A DNA stretch of 64,000 bases from JAGQIB01 sp041393395 (GTDB lineage: Bacteria; ARS69): positions 620,001-684,000 of the forward strand of contig JAWKKG010000002.1 of the NCBI GenBank assembly GCA_041393395.1, read 5' to 3'. The translations under genes were made by a program, and so were the position numbers. The notes below the pieces were generated by a model. That model saw only the letters and a list, made by a program, of their open reading frames with translations. It did not search any database and was not told the DNA's origin. Below, in pieces: positions 1-6,308 of this stretch. Position 1 is the first letter of the stretch. Every line of letters begins with the position of its first letter.

Positions 1-2124
1 CCGCCGGCGGGGGAGCAGGATCCGGAGATCTCGAGCGTCCCGTTCCTGCGACCGCCGGGATACCCGTACGTTCTGGCCGCGGTGTATCGCCTGGCGGGAA
101 CGGGCCCCGTGGCCTCGCGGGTCTTCCAGATCGCGCTCGGCCTCCTCAACGTCGTGCTCGTGTTCGCGCTCGGTCGGGCGCTGTTCCGGCCGTCGGTGGG
201 GTTGATCGCGGCCGCGTTCGCCGCACTGCACTGGAGCGGGATCTACTGGGAGAGCGAGCTGCAGGCCGTCACGCTGGCGCGCACGCTCGTGCTCGGCTCC
301 TTGCTCGCGCTCCACTTCGCGACGCACCGGCGCCGGATGCTCCCCGTGATCATCGCCGGTCTCCTGCTCGGTCTCCTGGCGCTCGTGCGCCCGAACGGTC
401 TGCTGCTGTTGCCGGTGGCGGCCGTCGCGCTGTTCTGGCTGGACCGCCACCCCGTCCGCGGTCTCGTGCTCCTGGTGGCCGCCGCGGTCGCAATCGCACC
501 CGCGACGATCCGCAACTGGCGCGTCGCGCACGATCCCGTGCTGATCTCCGCCAACGGGGCCGTCAATCTCTGGATCGGGAATCACGACGGGGCCGACGGC
601 GTGAGCGCCGAGCTGCCCGAGCTCGAGCAACTCACCGGGCGGACGGGCTGGAGCTGGTTCTCGTACCGGGAGGTCGTGGCGGGCGTGGCGGCACGCGAGG
701 GAAGGGAGATGAGCTACTCGGACGTGTCGCACTACTTCTCGCTGCGCGCGCGGGAATGGATCTCCACGCATCCGGGCGAGTTCCTGCGATTGAGCGGCAA
801 GCGCCTCCTGTACCTGCTCGGCCCCGACGAGATCTCGAACAACAAGGCCATCCGGTTCGAGAAGGCGTCGAGTCGCTATCTCGCGCCGTCGCCGGGCTTC
901 GCGCTGCCGTTTGCGCTCGCGCTGGTGGGCGTGTTCCTGGTCGGGGCGGACGTGCGCCGGCGGGGATGGGCCCGCCCGAGCGACGCGGCGCTCGAGAATC
1001 CCGCGGCGGCGTGGCTGGTGGGCTTGTTCTTCCTCGTGTGGATCGGTTCGTTCGTACCGTTCCTCGCCGCGTCGAGATTCCGGGCTCCGGTCGAGCCGCT
1101 GCTGTTCCTGTTCGCCGCGTTCGCGGTGGCCCGAGTGGCGGACGCGGTGCGACGTCGCGAGTGGGGCGTCGCGGGCGGGCTGGTCGCGGCGGCGCTCGCG
1201 CTGTTCTTCCTGACGACGCGCTCGGTCTACGACTCCGCGGTGGACGAGGCGTGGTGGCACACCGACCGCGGGCTTGCGCTGCAGCGCGCGGGGCGGACGG
1301 ACGAGGCCGAGGTCGAGTTGAAGGCGGCGATCGCCGCGAATCCGGGATACGTCGACGCGCACGTTGCGCTCGGCGAGCTGTACGAGCAGCTCGACCGGAA
1401 GGACGAGGCCATCGCGCACTACGCGGCGGTGTTGCAGCAGAGGCCGGACAAGTCCTCGCTGATGATGAAGACCGCGGTGCTGCTGAACGCGCGCGGCCGC
1501 TACCAGGAGGCCGTGCCGTACCTGCGCACGCTGGTCCAGATCAGCGACTCCCCGGAGACCCGGTTCGAGTACGGACGTGCGCTCACCGAGGTCGGTCGCT
1601 ACGACGAGGGAATCGAGCAGTTCCGAGCGGCGATCGCGGCGCAGCCGGAGCAGCCGCAGGCCTTCACGAACCTCGGGATCGCGCAGGCGAAGCTCGGCCA
1701 GACGAGCGACGCGATCGAGTCGTTCCGCGAGGCGATCTATCTCGATCCGTACGGGAAGGAAGCGTACTTCCACCTCGGCAACGCGCTGCAGGCGGCGAAG
1801 CAGTACGACGAAGCGAAGGCAGCGTTCGAGGAGGCCGCGCGCATCGGTCTCACCTGGGTCGATCCCCGGGTCCACCGGGGGAATCTCGCGAACGAGCTCG
1901 GGGAGTACGAGGATGCAGTGCAGTGGTACGAGCAGGCGATCCGGCTCAACCCGACCCACGTCGTCGCTCGCTACAACATGTCGGCCGCACTTGCGAATCT
2001 CGGTCGTTTCGACGAAGCGCTGGAGCACCTGCAGGTCGCGGAGGCGCAGGAACCCGCGAACCGACTCGTGAAGGAACGCATCGCGCAGATCCGTCAGCTC
2101 ATGCAGTCGAAGAGCGGGAAGTGA
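1..2124 (+). CDS. Family-39-like membrane glycosyltransferase with C-terminal TPR domain, 5' end outside window
   Basis: The reading frame is open from base 1, so the gene starts upstream. A GTG at 82 is available, but the family motif RPPGYPYVL is encoded just before it (about 49-75), so 82 is unlikely to be the start. The first ~380 visible residues are mostly hydrophobic helices (for example FQIALGLLNVVLVFALG and GLLLLPVAAVALFWL) with a soluble loop containing WIGNHDG. This is the layout of PMT/ArnT-type (GT39) transferases, which move sugars from polyprenyl-phosphate carriers at the membrane. From about residue 390 after the GTG there are some eight TPR units (LGELYEQLDRKDEAIAHYAA; LGNALQAAKQYDEAKAAFEE). 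Such membrane-TPR fusions often act in protein or cell-envelope glycosylation. The catalytic N-terminal acidic loop lies outside the window, so substrate and activity cannot be judged. Confidence 0.8.
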   Translation, partial: PPAGEQDPEISSVPFLRPPGYPYVLAAVYRLAGTGPVASRVFQIALGLLNVVLVFALGRALFRPSVGLIAAAFAALHWSGIYWESELQAVTLARTLVLGSLLALHFATHRRRMLPVIIAGLLLGLLALVRPNGLLLLPVAAVALFWLDRHPVRGLVLLVAAAVAIAPATIRNWRVAHDPVLISANGAVNLWIGNHDGADGVSAELPELEQLTGRTGWSWFSYREVVAGVAAREGREMSYSDVSHYFSLRAREWISTHPGEFLRLSGKRLLYLLGPDEISNNKAIRFEKASSRYLAPSPGFALPFALALVGVFLVGADVRRRGWARPSDAALENPAAAWLVGLFFLVWIGSFVPFLAASRFRAPVEPLLFLFAAFAVARVADAVRRREWGVAGGLVAAALALFFLTTRSVYDSAVDEAWWHTDRGLALQRAGRTDEAEVELKAAIAANPGYVDAHVALGELYEQLDRKDEAIAHYAAVLQQRPDKSSLMMKTAVLLNARGRYQEAVPYLRTLVQISDSPETRFEYGRALTEVGRYDEGIEQFRAAIAAQPEQPQAFTNLGIAQAKLGQTSDAIESFREAIYLDPYGKEAYFHLGNALQAAKQYDEAKAAFEEAARIGLTWVDPRVHRGNLANELGEYEDAVQWYEQAIRLNPTHVVARYNMSAALANLGRFDEALEHLQVAEAQEPANRLVKERIAQIRQLMQSKSGK

Positions 2125-2143
2125 GTTCCGCCGGAGGACGCCG

Positions 2144-2887
2144 GTGAGCGATCACGCGGACGTGCCGCCGTCCCTCTACGGAGTCCACGCGGACTGGTAC
2201 GACCGGATCTACGCGTGGAAGGACTACGTCGCCGAGGCGCGCGAACTCGAGCGGATCCTGGGGGAGGAGGGGATCCGGCCCGGGGATCGCGTGCTCGAAG
2301 TCGGGTCCGGGACCGGCAACTTCCTGGAGCCGCTGTCGCAGACATACCGGATGACCGGACTGGACTCGAGCTCCGACATGCTCCGCGTCGCGGCCAGGAA
2401 GCTCGGTGACGTGCCGCTGCTCCGGGCCGATATGCGGGACTTCGCGGTGTCGGAACCGTTCGACGCGGTGGTGTGCCTGTTTTCGTCGCTCGGGTACCTC
2501 GCGAACGTCGAGGAACTCCGCGCGACCGCGCGGTGCTTCGCCCGTGCGGTCCGGCCGGGCGGCGCCGTGATCGTGGAGCCGTGGCTGGAGCCGGGCGAGT
2601 TCGAGGCCGGGCGCGTGGGGCTCGACGTTGCGCGCGGCCCGGACCGATCCCTCGCGCGATCGGCCTTCTCCCGGCGCGACGGCGATGTCGCCGAGGTGGA
2701 GTTCCGATGGATCGCGGCGTCGGCCGCGGCCGGCCTCGAGCTCGTGACCGAGACGCACCGCTTGTGGCTGTGCCCGCACGCCACGATCCGGATCGAGTTC
2801 CTCGGAGCGGGGATCGAGCTTCGCCCGGACGAGCGGGGCCTCGGCGGCGCGCGCCCGCGGGCGCTCCTTCGCGGACGCGCGGCCTGA
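2144..2887 (+). CDS. Class I SAM-dependent methyltransferase
   Basis: A 247-residue soluble protein with a Rossmann methyltransferase core. Motif I is VLEVGSGTGNF (about residues 49-59), the acidic ribose-binding strand is MTGLDSSSDML, a post-motif Asp is in LLRADMRDF, and motif IV is FDAVVCLFSSLGYL. It starts at GTG 2144 with a GGAGG Shine-Dalgarno seven bases upstream, only 19 bases after the glycosyltransferase stop, so the two are probably co-transcribed. The small-molecule substrate cannot be told from sequence. YDRIYAWKDY near the N-terminus and the C-terminal beta-rich part resemble small-molecule or sugar methyltransferases rather than RNA or DNA enzymes. A role in modifying the upstream enzyme's glycan product is possible but is inference. 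Confidence 0.85.
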   Translation: MSDHADVPPSLYGVHADWYDRIYAWKDYVAEARELERILGEEGIRPGDRVLEVGSGTGNFLEPLSQTYRMTGLDSSSDMLRVAARKLGDVPLLRADMRDFAVSEPFDAVVCLFSSLGYLANVEELRATARCFARAVRPGGAVIVEPWLEPGEFEAGRVGLDVARGPDRSLARSAFSRRDGDVAEVEFRWIAASAAAGLELVTETHRLWLCPHATIRIEFLGAGIELRPDERGLGGARPRALLRGRAA

Positions 2888-2902
2888 TTCTTCGAAGTCG
2901 CC

Positions 2903-2992
2903 GATTTCCGGCCCCGCCGGTATTTCCGCGACCTTCCCGGGGGTCGGTCCAAGGTAGGCGCCCCGGGGCCCGCCGCCCCGGCACCGGAAATC
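2903..2992. repeat. Imperfect inverted repeat upstream of the cupredoxin gene
   Basis: GATTTCCGG at 2903-2911 is mirrored by CCGGAAATC at 2984-2992, with further GC-rich complementarity inside. It lies between the methyltransferase stop and the cupredoxin start. It could be a terminator-like fold or an operator pair. Nothing else was recognised in 2888-3095. Confidence 0.3.
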
Positions 2993-3095
2993 CGGCCCGG
3001 TTCTGGCGTATCTTCGAAGCAAGGCGAACGCGCCGATCGCTGCCGATCGCGCGATCCCCATCGTGGATCTCGAATCCTTCCCGAGGAGGCCCCGC

Positions 3096-3500
3096 ATGAG
3101 TTTTCGCTTCTGGTTCGTGCTCGCCCTCGTGGCGCTGCCCGCTGTCGCCGGTGCCACGACGCACACCGTCACGCAGAACGGGATCACGTTCGAACCGGCC
3201 GATCTCACGATCGCGCCCGGCGACACGGTGATGTGGGTTCAAACGGCCGGGGCGCACACCGTCACGCACGGGCTCGACGACACGAACCCACCGCTCGGCG
3301 AGAAGCTGTTCGACGCGCCACTGAACACGGCGGAACCGATGTTCATGTTCACGTTCCCGGACGCGGGCGACTTCCCCTACTACTGTCGCCCGCACCGCAC
3401 GCTGGGGATGACCGGCGTGATTCACGTGGAAGGGGCGACGAGCGTGGACGACGGAGTCGAGTCGGAGAGCTGGGCCGAGGTGAAGCAGGCCCATCGCTAG
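3096..3500 (+). CDS. Secreted plastocyanin-like type 1 copper protein
   Basis: A 134-residue protein made as a precursor. Residues 1-20 form a signal peptide (FWFVLALVALPAVAGA). The mature part is a single cupredoxin domain with the expected type 1 copper ligands: His54 in GAHTVTHG, then Cys97, His100 and Met105 in YYCRPHRTLGM (C-x2-H-x4-M). Such proteins carry electrons in the periplasm or outside the cell; the partner is unknown. The ATG at 3096 was preferred over an upstream GTG (3063) because it gives a clean signal peptide and follows GAGGAGG. A short acidic tail follows the domain. The gene stands alone, followed by a strong hairpin terminator. Confidence 0.9.
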   Translation: MSFRFWFVLALVALPAVAGATTHTVTQNGITFEPADLTIAPGDTVMWVQTAGAHTVTHGLDDTNPPLGEKLFDAPLNTAEPMFMFTFPDAGDFPYYCRPHRTLGMTGVIHVEGATSVDDGVESESWAEVKQAHR

Positions 3501-3525
3501 TCTCGTTCGTCACGCGACGGAAATG

Positions 3526-3552
3526 GGGGCGGCGCCCGGAAGGCGCCGCCCC
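3526..3552. terminator. GC-rich hairpin terminator after the cupredoxin gene
   Basis: A perfect 11-bp stem (GGGGCGGCGCC, 3526-3536, with 3542-3552) and a 5-nt loop, followed by CTCTTCGTT. It lies between the cupredoxin stop and the stop of the convergent small peptide gene, so it may serve both strands. Confidence 0.75.
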
Positions 3553-3635
3553 TCTTCGTTCCGTGCTGGACCCGACCGGCCCGGACCGATCGGACCAATA
3601 CTCGTGCGGTCGGGCCGGCACGCCGGTTCGGTCGG

Positions 3636-3764
3636 TCAGCCCTGACCATCCGACCAGCTGTCGGGATCCCCTTCGGTCGCGTTCCGCGGGTCCTTCGGAT
3701 CCGCCGGAGCGCCGCCGAGAACCACTTCGGCCTGCTCCACAGAGAGTTCGAGAACCTTGCTCAT
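3636..3764 (-). CDS. Small peptide precursor with double-glycine leader (peptide A, 42 aa)
   Basis: ATG at 3764, stop at 3636; 42 residues. Residues 7-18 read LSVEQAEVVLGG, a position-for-position match to the double-glycine leader consensus LSxxELxxIxGG (Leu -12, Ser -11, Gln at -8, Ala -7, Val -4, Gly -2, Gly -1). Cleavage after Gly18 would release a 24-residue acidic, Pro/Asp-rich peptide starting APADPKDP and ending GDPDSWSDGQG, with no Cys. Double-glycine leaders are removed by C39-peptidase ABC exporters; none is encoded in this window. The product and the stretch upstream of its start (GGAGAAAGACG before the ATG) resemble those of peptide B at 3950-4057, so this is a tandem duplicate. 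Function is unknown: bacteriocin, signalling peptide or RiPP precursor are options. It could also be a cytosolic small protein. Confidence 0.7.
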   Translation of the reverse strand: MSKVLELSVEQAEVVLGGAPADPKDPRNATEGDPDSWSDGQG

Positions 3765-3840
3765 CGTCTTTCTCCAGTCTGGAGGATACGGAGCGGTCCC
3801 TCCGCTCCACTGCAGGCTGACGGACGAACTCGGCGTGTTC

Positions 3841-3871
3841 CGACTCGCACGCTCCCGACGCGTGCGAGTCG
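3841..3871 (-). terminator. 12-bp hairpin between the two small peptide genes
   Basis: CGACTCGCACGC (3841-3852) pairs perfectly with 3860-3871 around a 7-nt loop. It lies in the 185-base spacer between peptide B (upstream on the minus strand) and peptide A. There is no U-tract, so it could be an attenuator or an RNA-processing and stability element that sets relative expression of the two peptides. A second imperfect hairpin (GAGGGACGGCC with GGCCGCCCCTC, 3909-3933) sits just after the peptide B stop. Confidence 0.55.
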
Positions 3872-3949
3872 TCCGGTACGGCTTCGCTGCCCTCCGGTTC
3901 GGGAGTGCGAGGGACGGCCGGAGGCCGCCCCTCGGTTCCGCGGGCGAAC

Positions 3950-4057
3950 CTAGTTCTGGCCGCCCGCCCAATCGTCGGGGTCGCCCGGGATCGGCGCCGG
4001 ACCGCTGCCGAGCACGATCGCGGCTTCCTCCGGACTGATCTCGATGAGCTTGTCCAT
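3950..4057 (-). CDS. Small peptide precursor with Gly-Ser variant of the double-glycine leader (peptide B, 35 aa)
   Basis: ATG at 4057, stop at 3950; 35 residues, preceded by a GGAGG Shine-Dalgarno (TTGGAGGAAGAAGC before the ATG). The 18-residue leader aligns without gaps with that of peptide A: Lys3, Glu6, Ser8, Glu10, Ala12, Val15, Leu16 and Gly17 are the same. Residues 7-18 are ISPEEAAIVLGS, the tolerated Gly-Ser form of the leader motif. The predicted 17-residue product (GPAPIPGDPDDWAGGQN) shares the GDPD-x-W-x-x-GQ core of peptide A while the region between differs in length. The stretch 4058-4099 upstream is clearly similar to 3765-3804 upstream of peptide A, marking a duplication that included the ribosome-binding site. 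No modification enzyme or exporter is adjacent; the nearest gene is the EamA transporter. Confidence 0.7.
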   Translation of the reverse strand: MDKLIEISPEEAAIVLGSGPAPIPGDPDDWAGGQN

Positions 4058-4099
4058 GCTTCTTCCTCCAAGTGTCGAGGGTTCGAAGCGGTCTCTCCG
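4058..4099 (-). repeat. Duplicated leader sequence shared by the two small peptide genes
   Basis: Read on the minus strand, both genes are preceded by CGGAG-x-x-ACCGCT-x-CG, then a CCTC-rich stretch, then ACT-(T)GGAG-x-AAGA before the ATG. The copies are 4058-4099 (peptide B) and 3765-3804 (peptide A). Conservation of this untranslated stretch, longer than a Shine-Dalgarno, suggests a shared promoter end or 5' UTR element. Confidence 0.55.
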
Positions 4100-4144
4100 C
4101 CTCCCCGAGGGAAGACGGACGACCGGACGGCTCTCCGACGCGGT

Positions 4145-5062
4145 TCAGCCGCGGGGATCCCCGAGGAACAGCAGCGCGCAGCCGACCACCGCCGCGAACG
4201 CGCCGATCGTCGCCCGGCGGGTGACGACCTCGCCGCGCAGTCGCGCGATCGGCAGGAGGAGAATCGGGACGATCGACATCAGCGTCGCCGCGATGCCGGC
4301 TTCCGTCAGCCGAACGGCGAGAAGCGAGAGGGACACCCCGGCGAACGGTCCGAAGATCGCGCCGAGGAGGGTCTGCGCCTGCGCACGACCGTTCCGGAAG
4401 CCGGCCACGAAGCGGGGCCATCGCCGCATCGCCGTGAAGACGAGGGCGAATCCGATCGAGCCGGCGACCACCCGGATCTGGTTCGCGGCGAACGGGTCGG
4501 GATACTCGCGCATCCCGATCTTGGAGAACACGAGTCCGACCGCCTGCCCGGCCGCGCCTCCCAGCGCCAGGAGGATCCCGCGCACCGAAGGGGACGACAT
4601 GCGCCCGCTGGCATCCGGTGCGCGCTCGCGCACGACCCAGGCCACTCCGCCCACGGTCAGCACGAGTCCGAGCCACTCGACGGGCGAGAGCCGCTCGCCG
4701 AGCGCCGCCATGCCCACCAGCGCGGTCATCGGGGGGACGAGCGCCATGATCAGCATCGACATGCGGGCGCCGAGGTCCACGAACGCCCGGAACAGGCACA
4801 GATCGCCGAACGCGAAGCCGATCAGGCCGGAGATCACGAGCCACTTCCAGGCCTCGGGCGGGGCGTCGGTCGGCCAGGCGTGGCCGCGGAGCACCAGGTT
4901 CAAGCCCGCGAGCAATCCGACCGCCCAGAGCAGGCGCACGAGATTGACCGTGAGCGACCCGATACGGCGTCCGGCGGCCTCGAACGAGAGCGACGTCACC
5001 GTCCAGCAGACTGCGGTTCCCAGGGCGGCGAGCTCACCCGCGTGGGAGAGATTCACGGCCAT
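4145..5062 (-). CDS. EamA/DMT-family transporter
   Basis: A 305-residue integral membrane protein with about ten helices arranged as two EamA repeats, for example ELAALGTAVCWTVTSLSFEA at the N-terminus and a second unit starting GILLALGGAAGQAVGLVFSK. Typical family features include SGLIGFAFGDLCLFRAF, MALVPPMTALVGMAALGERL and SIVPILLLPIARLRGE at the end of the second repeat. Members export or import small metabolites such as amino acids or nucleotide precursors. The ATG at 5062 was chosen because it follows GGAGG and begins the first helix directly; the open frame upstream is low-complexity. It could be co-transcribed with the small peptide genes downstream (88-base gap), but no functional link is shown. 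Confidence 0.85.
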   Translation of the reverse strand: MAVNLSHAGELAALGTAVCWTVTSLSFEAAGRRIGSLTVNLVRLLWAVGLLAGLNLVLRGHAWPTDAPPEAWKWLVISGLIGFAFGDLCLFRAFVDLGARMSMLIMALVPPMTALVGMAALGERLSPVEWLGLVLTVGGVAWVVRERAPDASGRMSSPSVRGILLALGGAAGQAVGLVFSKIGMREYPDPFAANQIRVVAGSIGFALVFTAMRRWPRFVAGFRNGRAQAQTLLGAIFGPFAGVSLSLLAVRLTEAGIAATLMSIVPILLLPIARLRGEVVTRRATIGAFAAVVGCALLFLGDPRG

Positions 5063-5207
5063 TGGCCTCCGTTGGGCGAATCGCGGGAGTGAAGCGCATC
5101 CACCCGTCGCCGGCAAGCAGGCTTCGCGGGGGCTGGGCGGGACCGGGCAACTCGCGGAAGTTTGCGCCGCCTGTTGCAATGTCGGCCGCGAGTAAAGAAA
5201 GTTATCG

Positions 5208-5236
5208 TTGACACCGGCCGGTGGTCGTGACATCCT
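5208..5236 (+). promoter_or_regulatory. Candidate sigma-70-type promoter for the secreted protein at 5348
   Basis: A perfect -35 box TTGACA (5208-5213) is followed after 17 bases by CATCCT (5231-5236), a weak -10 preceded by TG-x (extended -10). Transcription would start near 5243 and leave a leader of about 105 bases. The same 285-base gap must also hold the divergent EamA promoter, which I could not place. Confidence 0.5.
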
Positions 5237-5347
5237 ACGTGCGTGCCGGGACTCGGGATGCGGGCCTCCGCCCCCCTGCCTCCCCCCGGGCGCTCGGTCT
5301 GGCACAGCGGCAACCAGGCCCCCATCGGCTCAACTCGGGAGAACATC

Positions 5348-6265
5348 ATGTCGGTGGTCGCGGGACTTCGGTTCCTTCCCCTCGTCGCACTCGGAATTGC
5401 GCCGGCCGCCGCCGGCGCCTTGACGCTCGCCGCCGGAATCGCGGACGACTTCGAGAACGGCCCGGACTTCGTGGCCCCGAGCGCGTCGCTCGTGTACGTG
5501 CTCGGAGGATTCGGCGGAGTTCAGAACTACGATCTCGTCGCGGGGGTCAACGGCTCGAACGATCGCCAGGTGGCGCACACCTTCACCGGACTCACCGGGA
5601 TCGGCGGCGCCACCCTCGAGATTCGCATTCGCGGAGGACTCGATTCCGGCGTGATCAACGACGGAATCTTCCTTTCGTTCGTCGATTCACCGCTCGACGT
5701 CTACCACGACGAGGTGGCCTGGCGCCGGAGCTTCGGTCCGGTCGCCGCGACCCTCCCCGCGTATCCGCAGGCGGACCCCGGCCTCCTCGGAGCCTGGGCG
5801 GCGGGGGACGAGGTCACGTTGATGCTGAACCTCGCGTCGCTCCCCACGGCATCGGGCGGGACCGTGAACCTGGTCCCGATCATCGCAGCGCGCGGTTTCC
5901 TCGACGTGAACGTCAGCGACGATTCCGGCGTCGACTACGCCATCCTCCATGCGACGCCGCCCGCGACCGACGCCCCGTCCGTCGTCGGCGCCTCGCCCGA
6001 CCTCGAGATCTTCCCGAATCCGTTCCGTGCGCAAGCGCAGCTCCGGCTTGCCCCCGAGCGCACGGGCGCGGCCGACCTGGCCGTGCTGGACGTCCAGGGA
6101 AGGGTGGTCCGGGTGCTCTGGCGCCACGACTGGGGCCCGGTCGCGGGGACGTTGCGGTGGGACGGTCGGGACGAGGCCGGCAACCTGACGCCCGCCGGCG
6201 TCTACTGGGTTCGCCTGAAGGGTGTCGAGGGCACGGAGACCCGCAAGGTCACGCGCCTCCGGTAG
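5348..6265 (+). CDS. Secreted protein of unknown function with T9SS/FlgD-like C-terminal sorting domain
   Basis: A 305-residue precursor. Residues 1-24 form a signal peptide (LRFLPLVALGIAPAAAGA). The middle 180 residues are a beta-rich domain (LEIRIRGGLDSGVINDGIFL; DVNVSDDSGVDYAIL) that I do not recognise; its pattern suggests a jelly-roll or lectin-like fold. The last ~85 residues are the sorting-type module shared with four other proteins here: FPNPFRAQAQLRL, LAVLDVQGRVVRVL, LRWDGRDEAGN, AGVYWVRL and the terminal KVTRLR. This suggests export across the inner membrane by Sec and then surface attachment or release by a type IX-like system, which is inference. The ATG at 5348 follows GGGAGA and starts the signal peptide; upstream in-frame codons are not protein-like. 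Confidence 0.75.
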   Translation: MSVVAGLRFLPLVALGIAPAAAGALTLAAGIADDFENGPDFVAPSASLVYVLGGFGGVQNYDLVAGVNGSNDRQVAHTFTGLTGIGGATLEIRIRGGLDSGVINDGIFLSFVDSPLDVYHDEVAWRRSFGPVAATLPAYPQADPGLLGAWAAGDEVTLMLNLASLPTASGGTVNLVPIIAARGFLDVNVSDDSGVDYAILHATPPATDAPSVVGASPDLEIFPNPFRAQAQLRLAPERTGAADLAVLDVQGRVVRVLWRHDWGPVAGTLRWDGRDEAGNLTPAGVYWVRLKGVEGTETRKVTRLR

Positions 6266-6280
6266 CTGCGGAAACCACGG

Positions 6281-6301
6281 GCCCGGCGCTGGCAGCCGGG
6301 C
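6281..6301. terminator. Hairpin between convergent genes
   Basis: A 7-bp stem GCCCGGC (6281-6287) with GCCGGGC (6295-6301) and a 7-nt loop, in the 43-base gap between the sorting-domain protein and the RND pump gene. Probably a bidirectional terminator. Confidence 0.5.
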
Positions 6302-6308
6302 GCGATCG

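Noticed and set aside
3636..4844. Single 402-codon minus-strand frame ending in peptide A
   Set aside because: Only the last 42 codons look like a protein; the upstream part overlaps EamA and peptide B in another frame. Treated as peptide A with its own ATG and Shine-Dalgarno.
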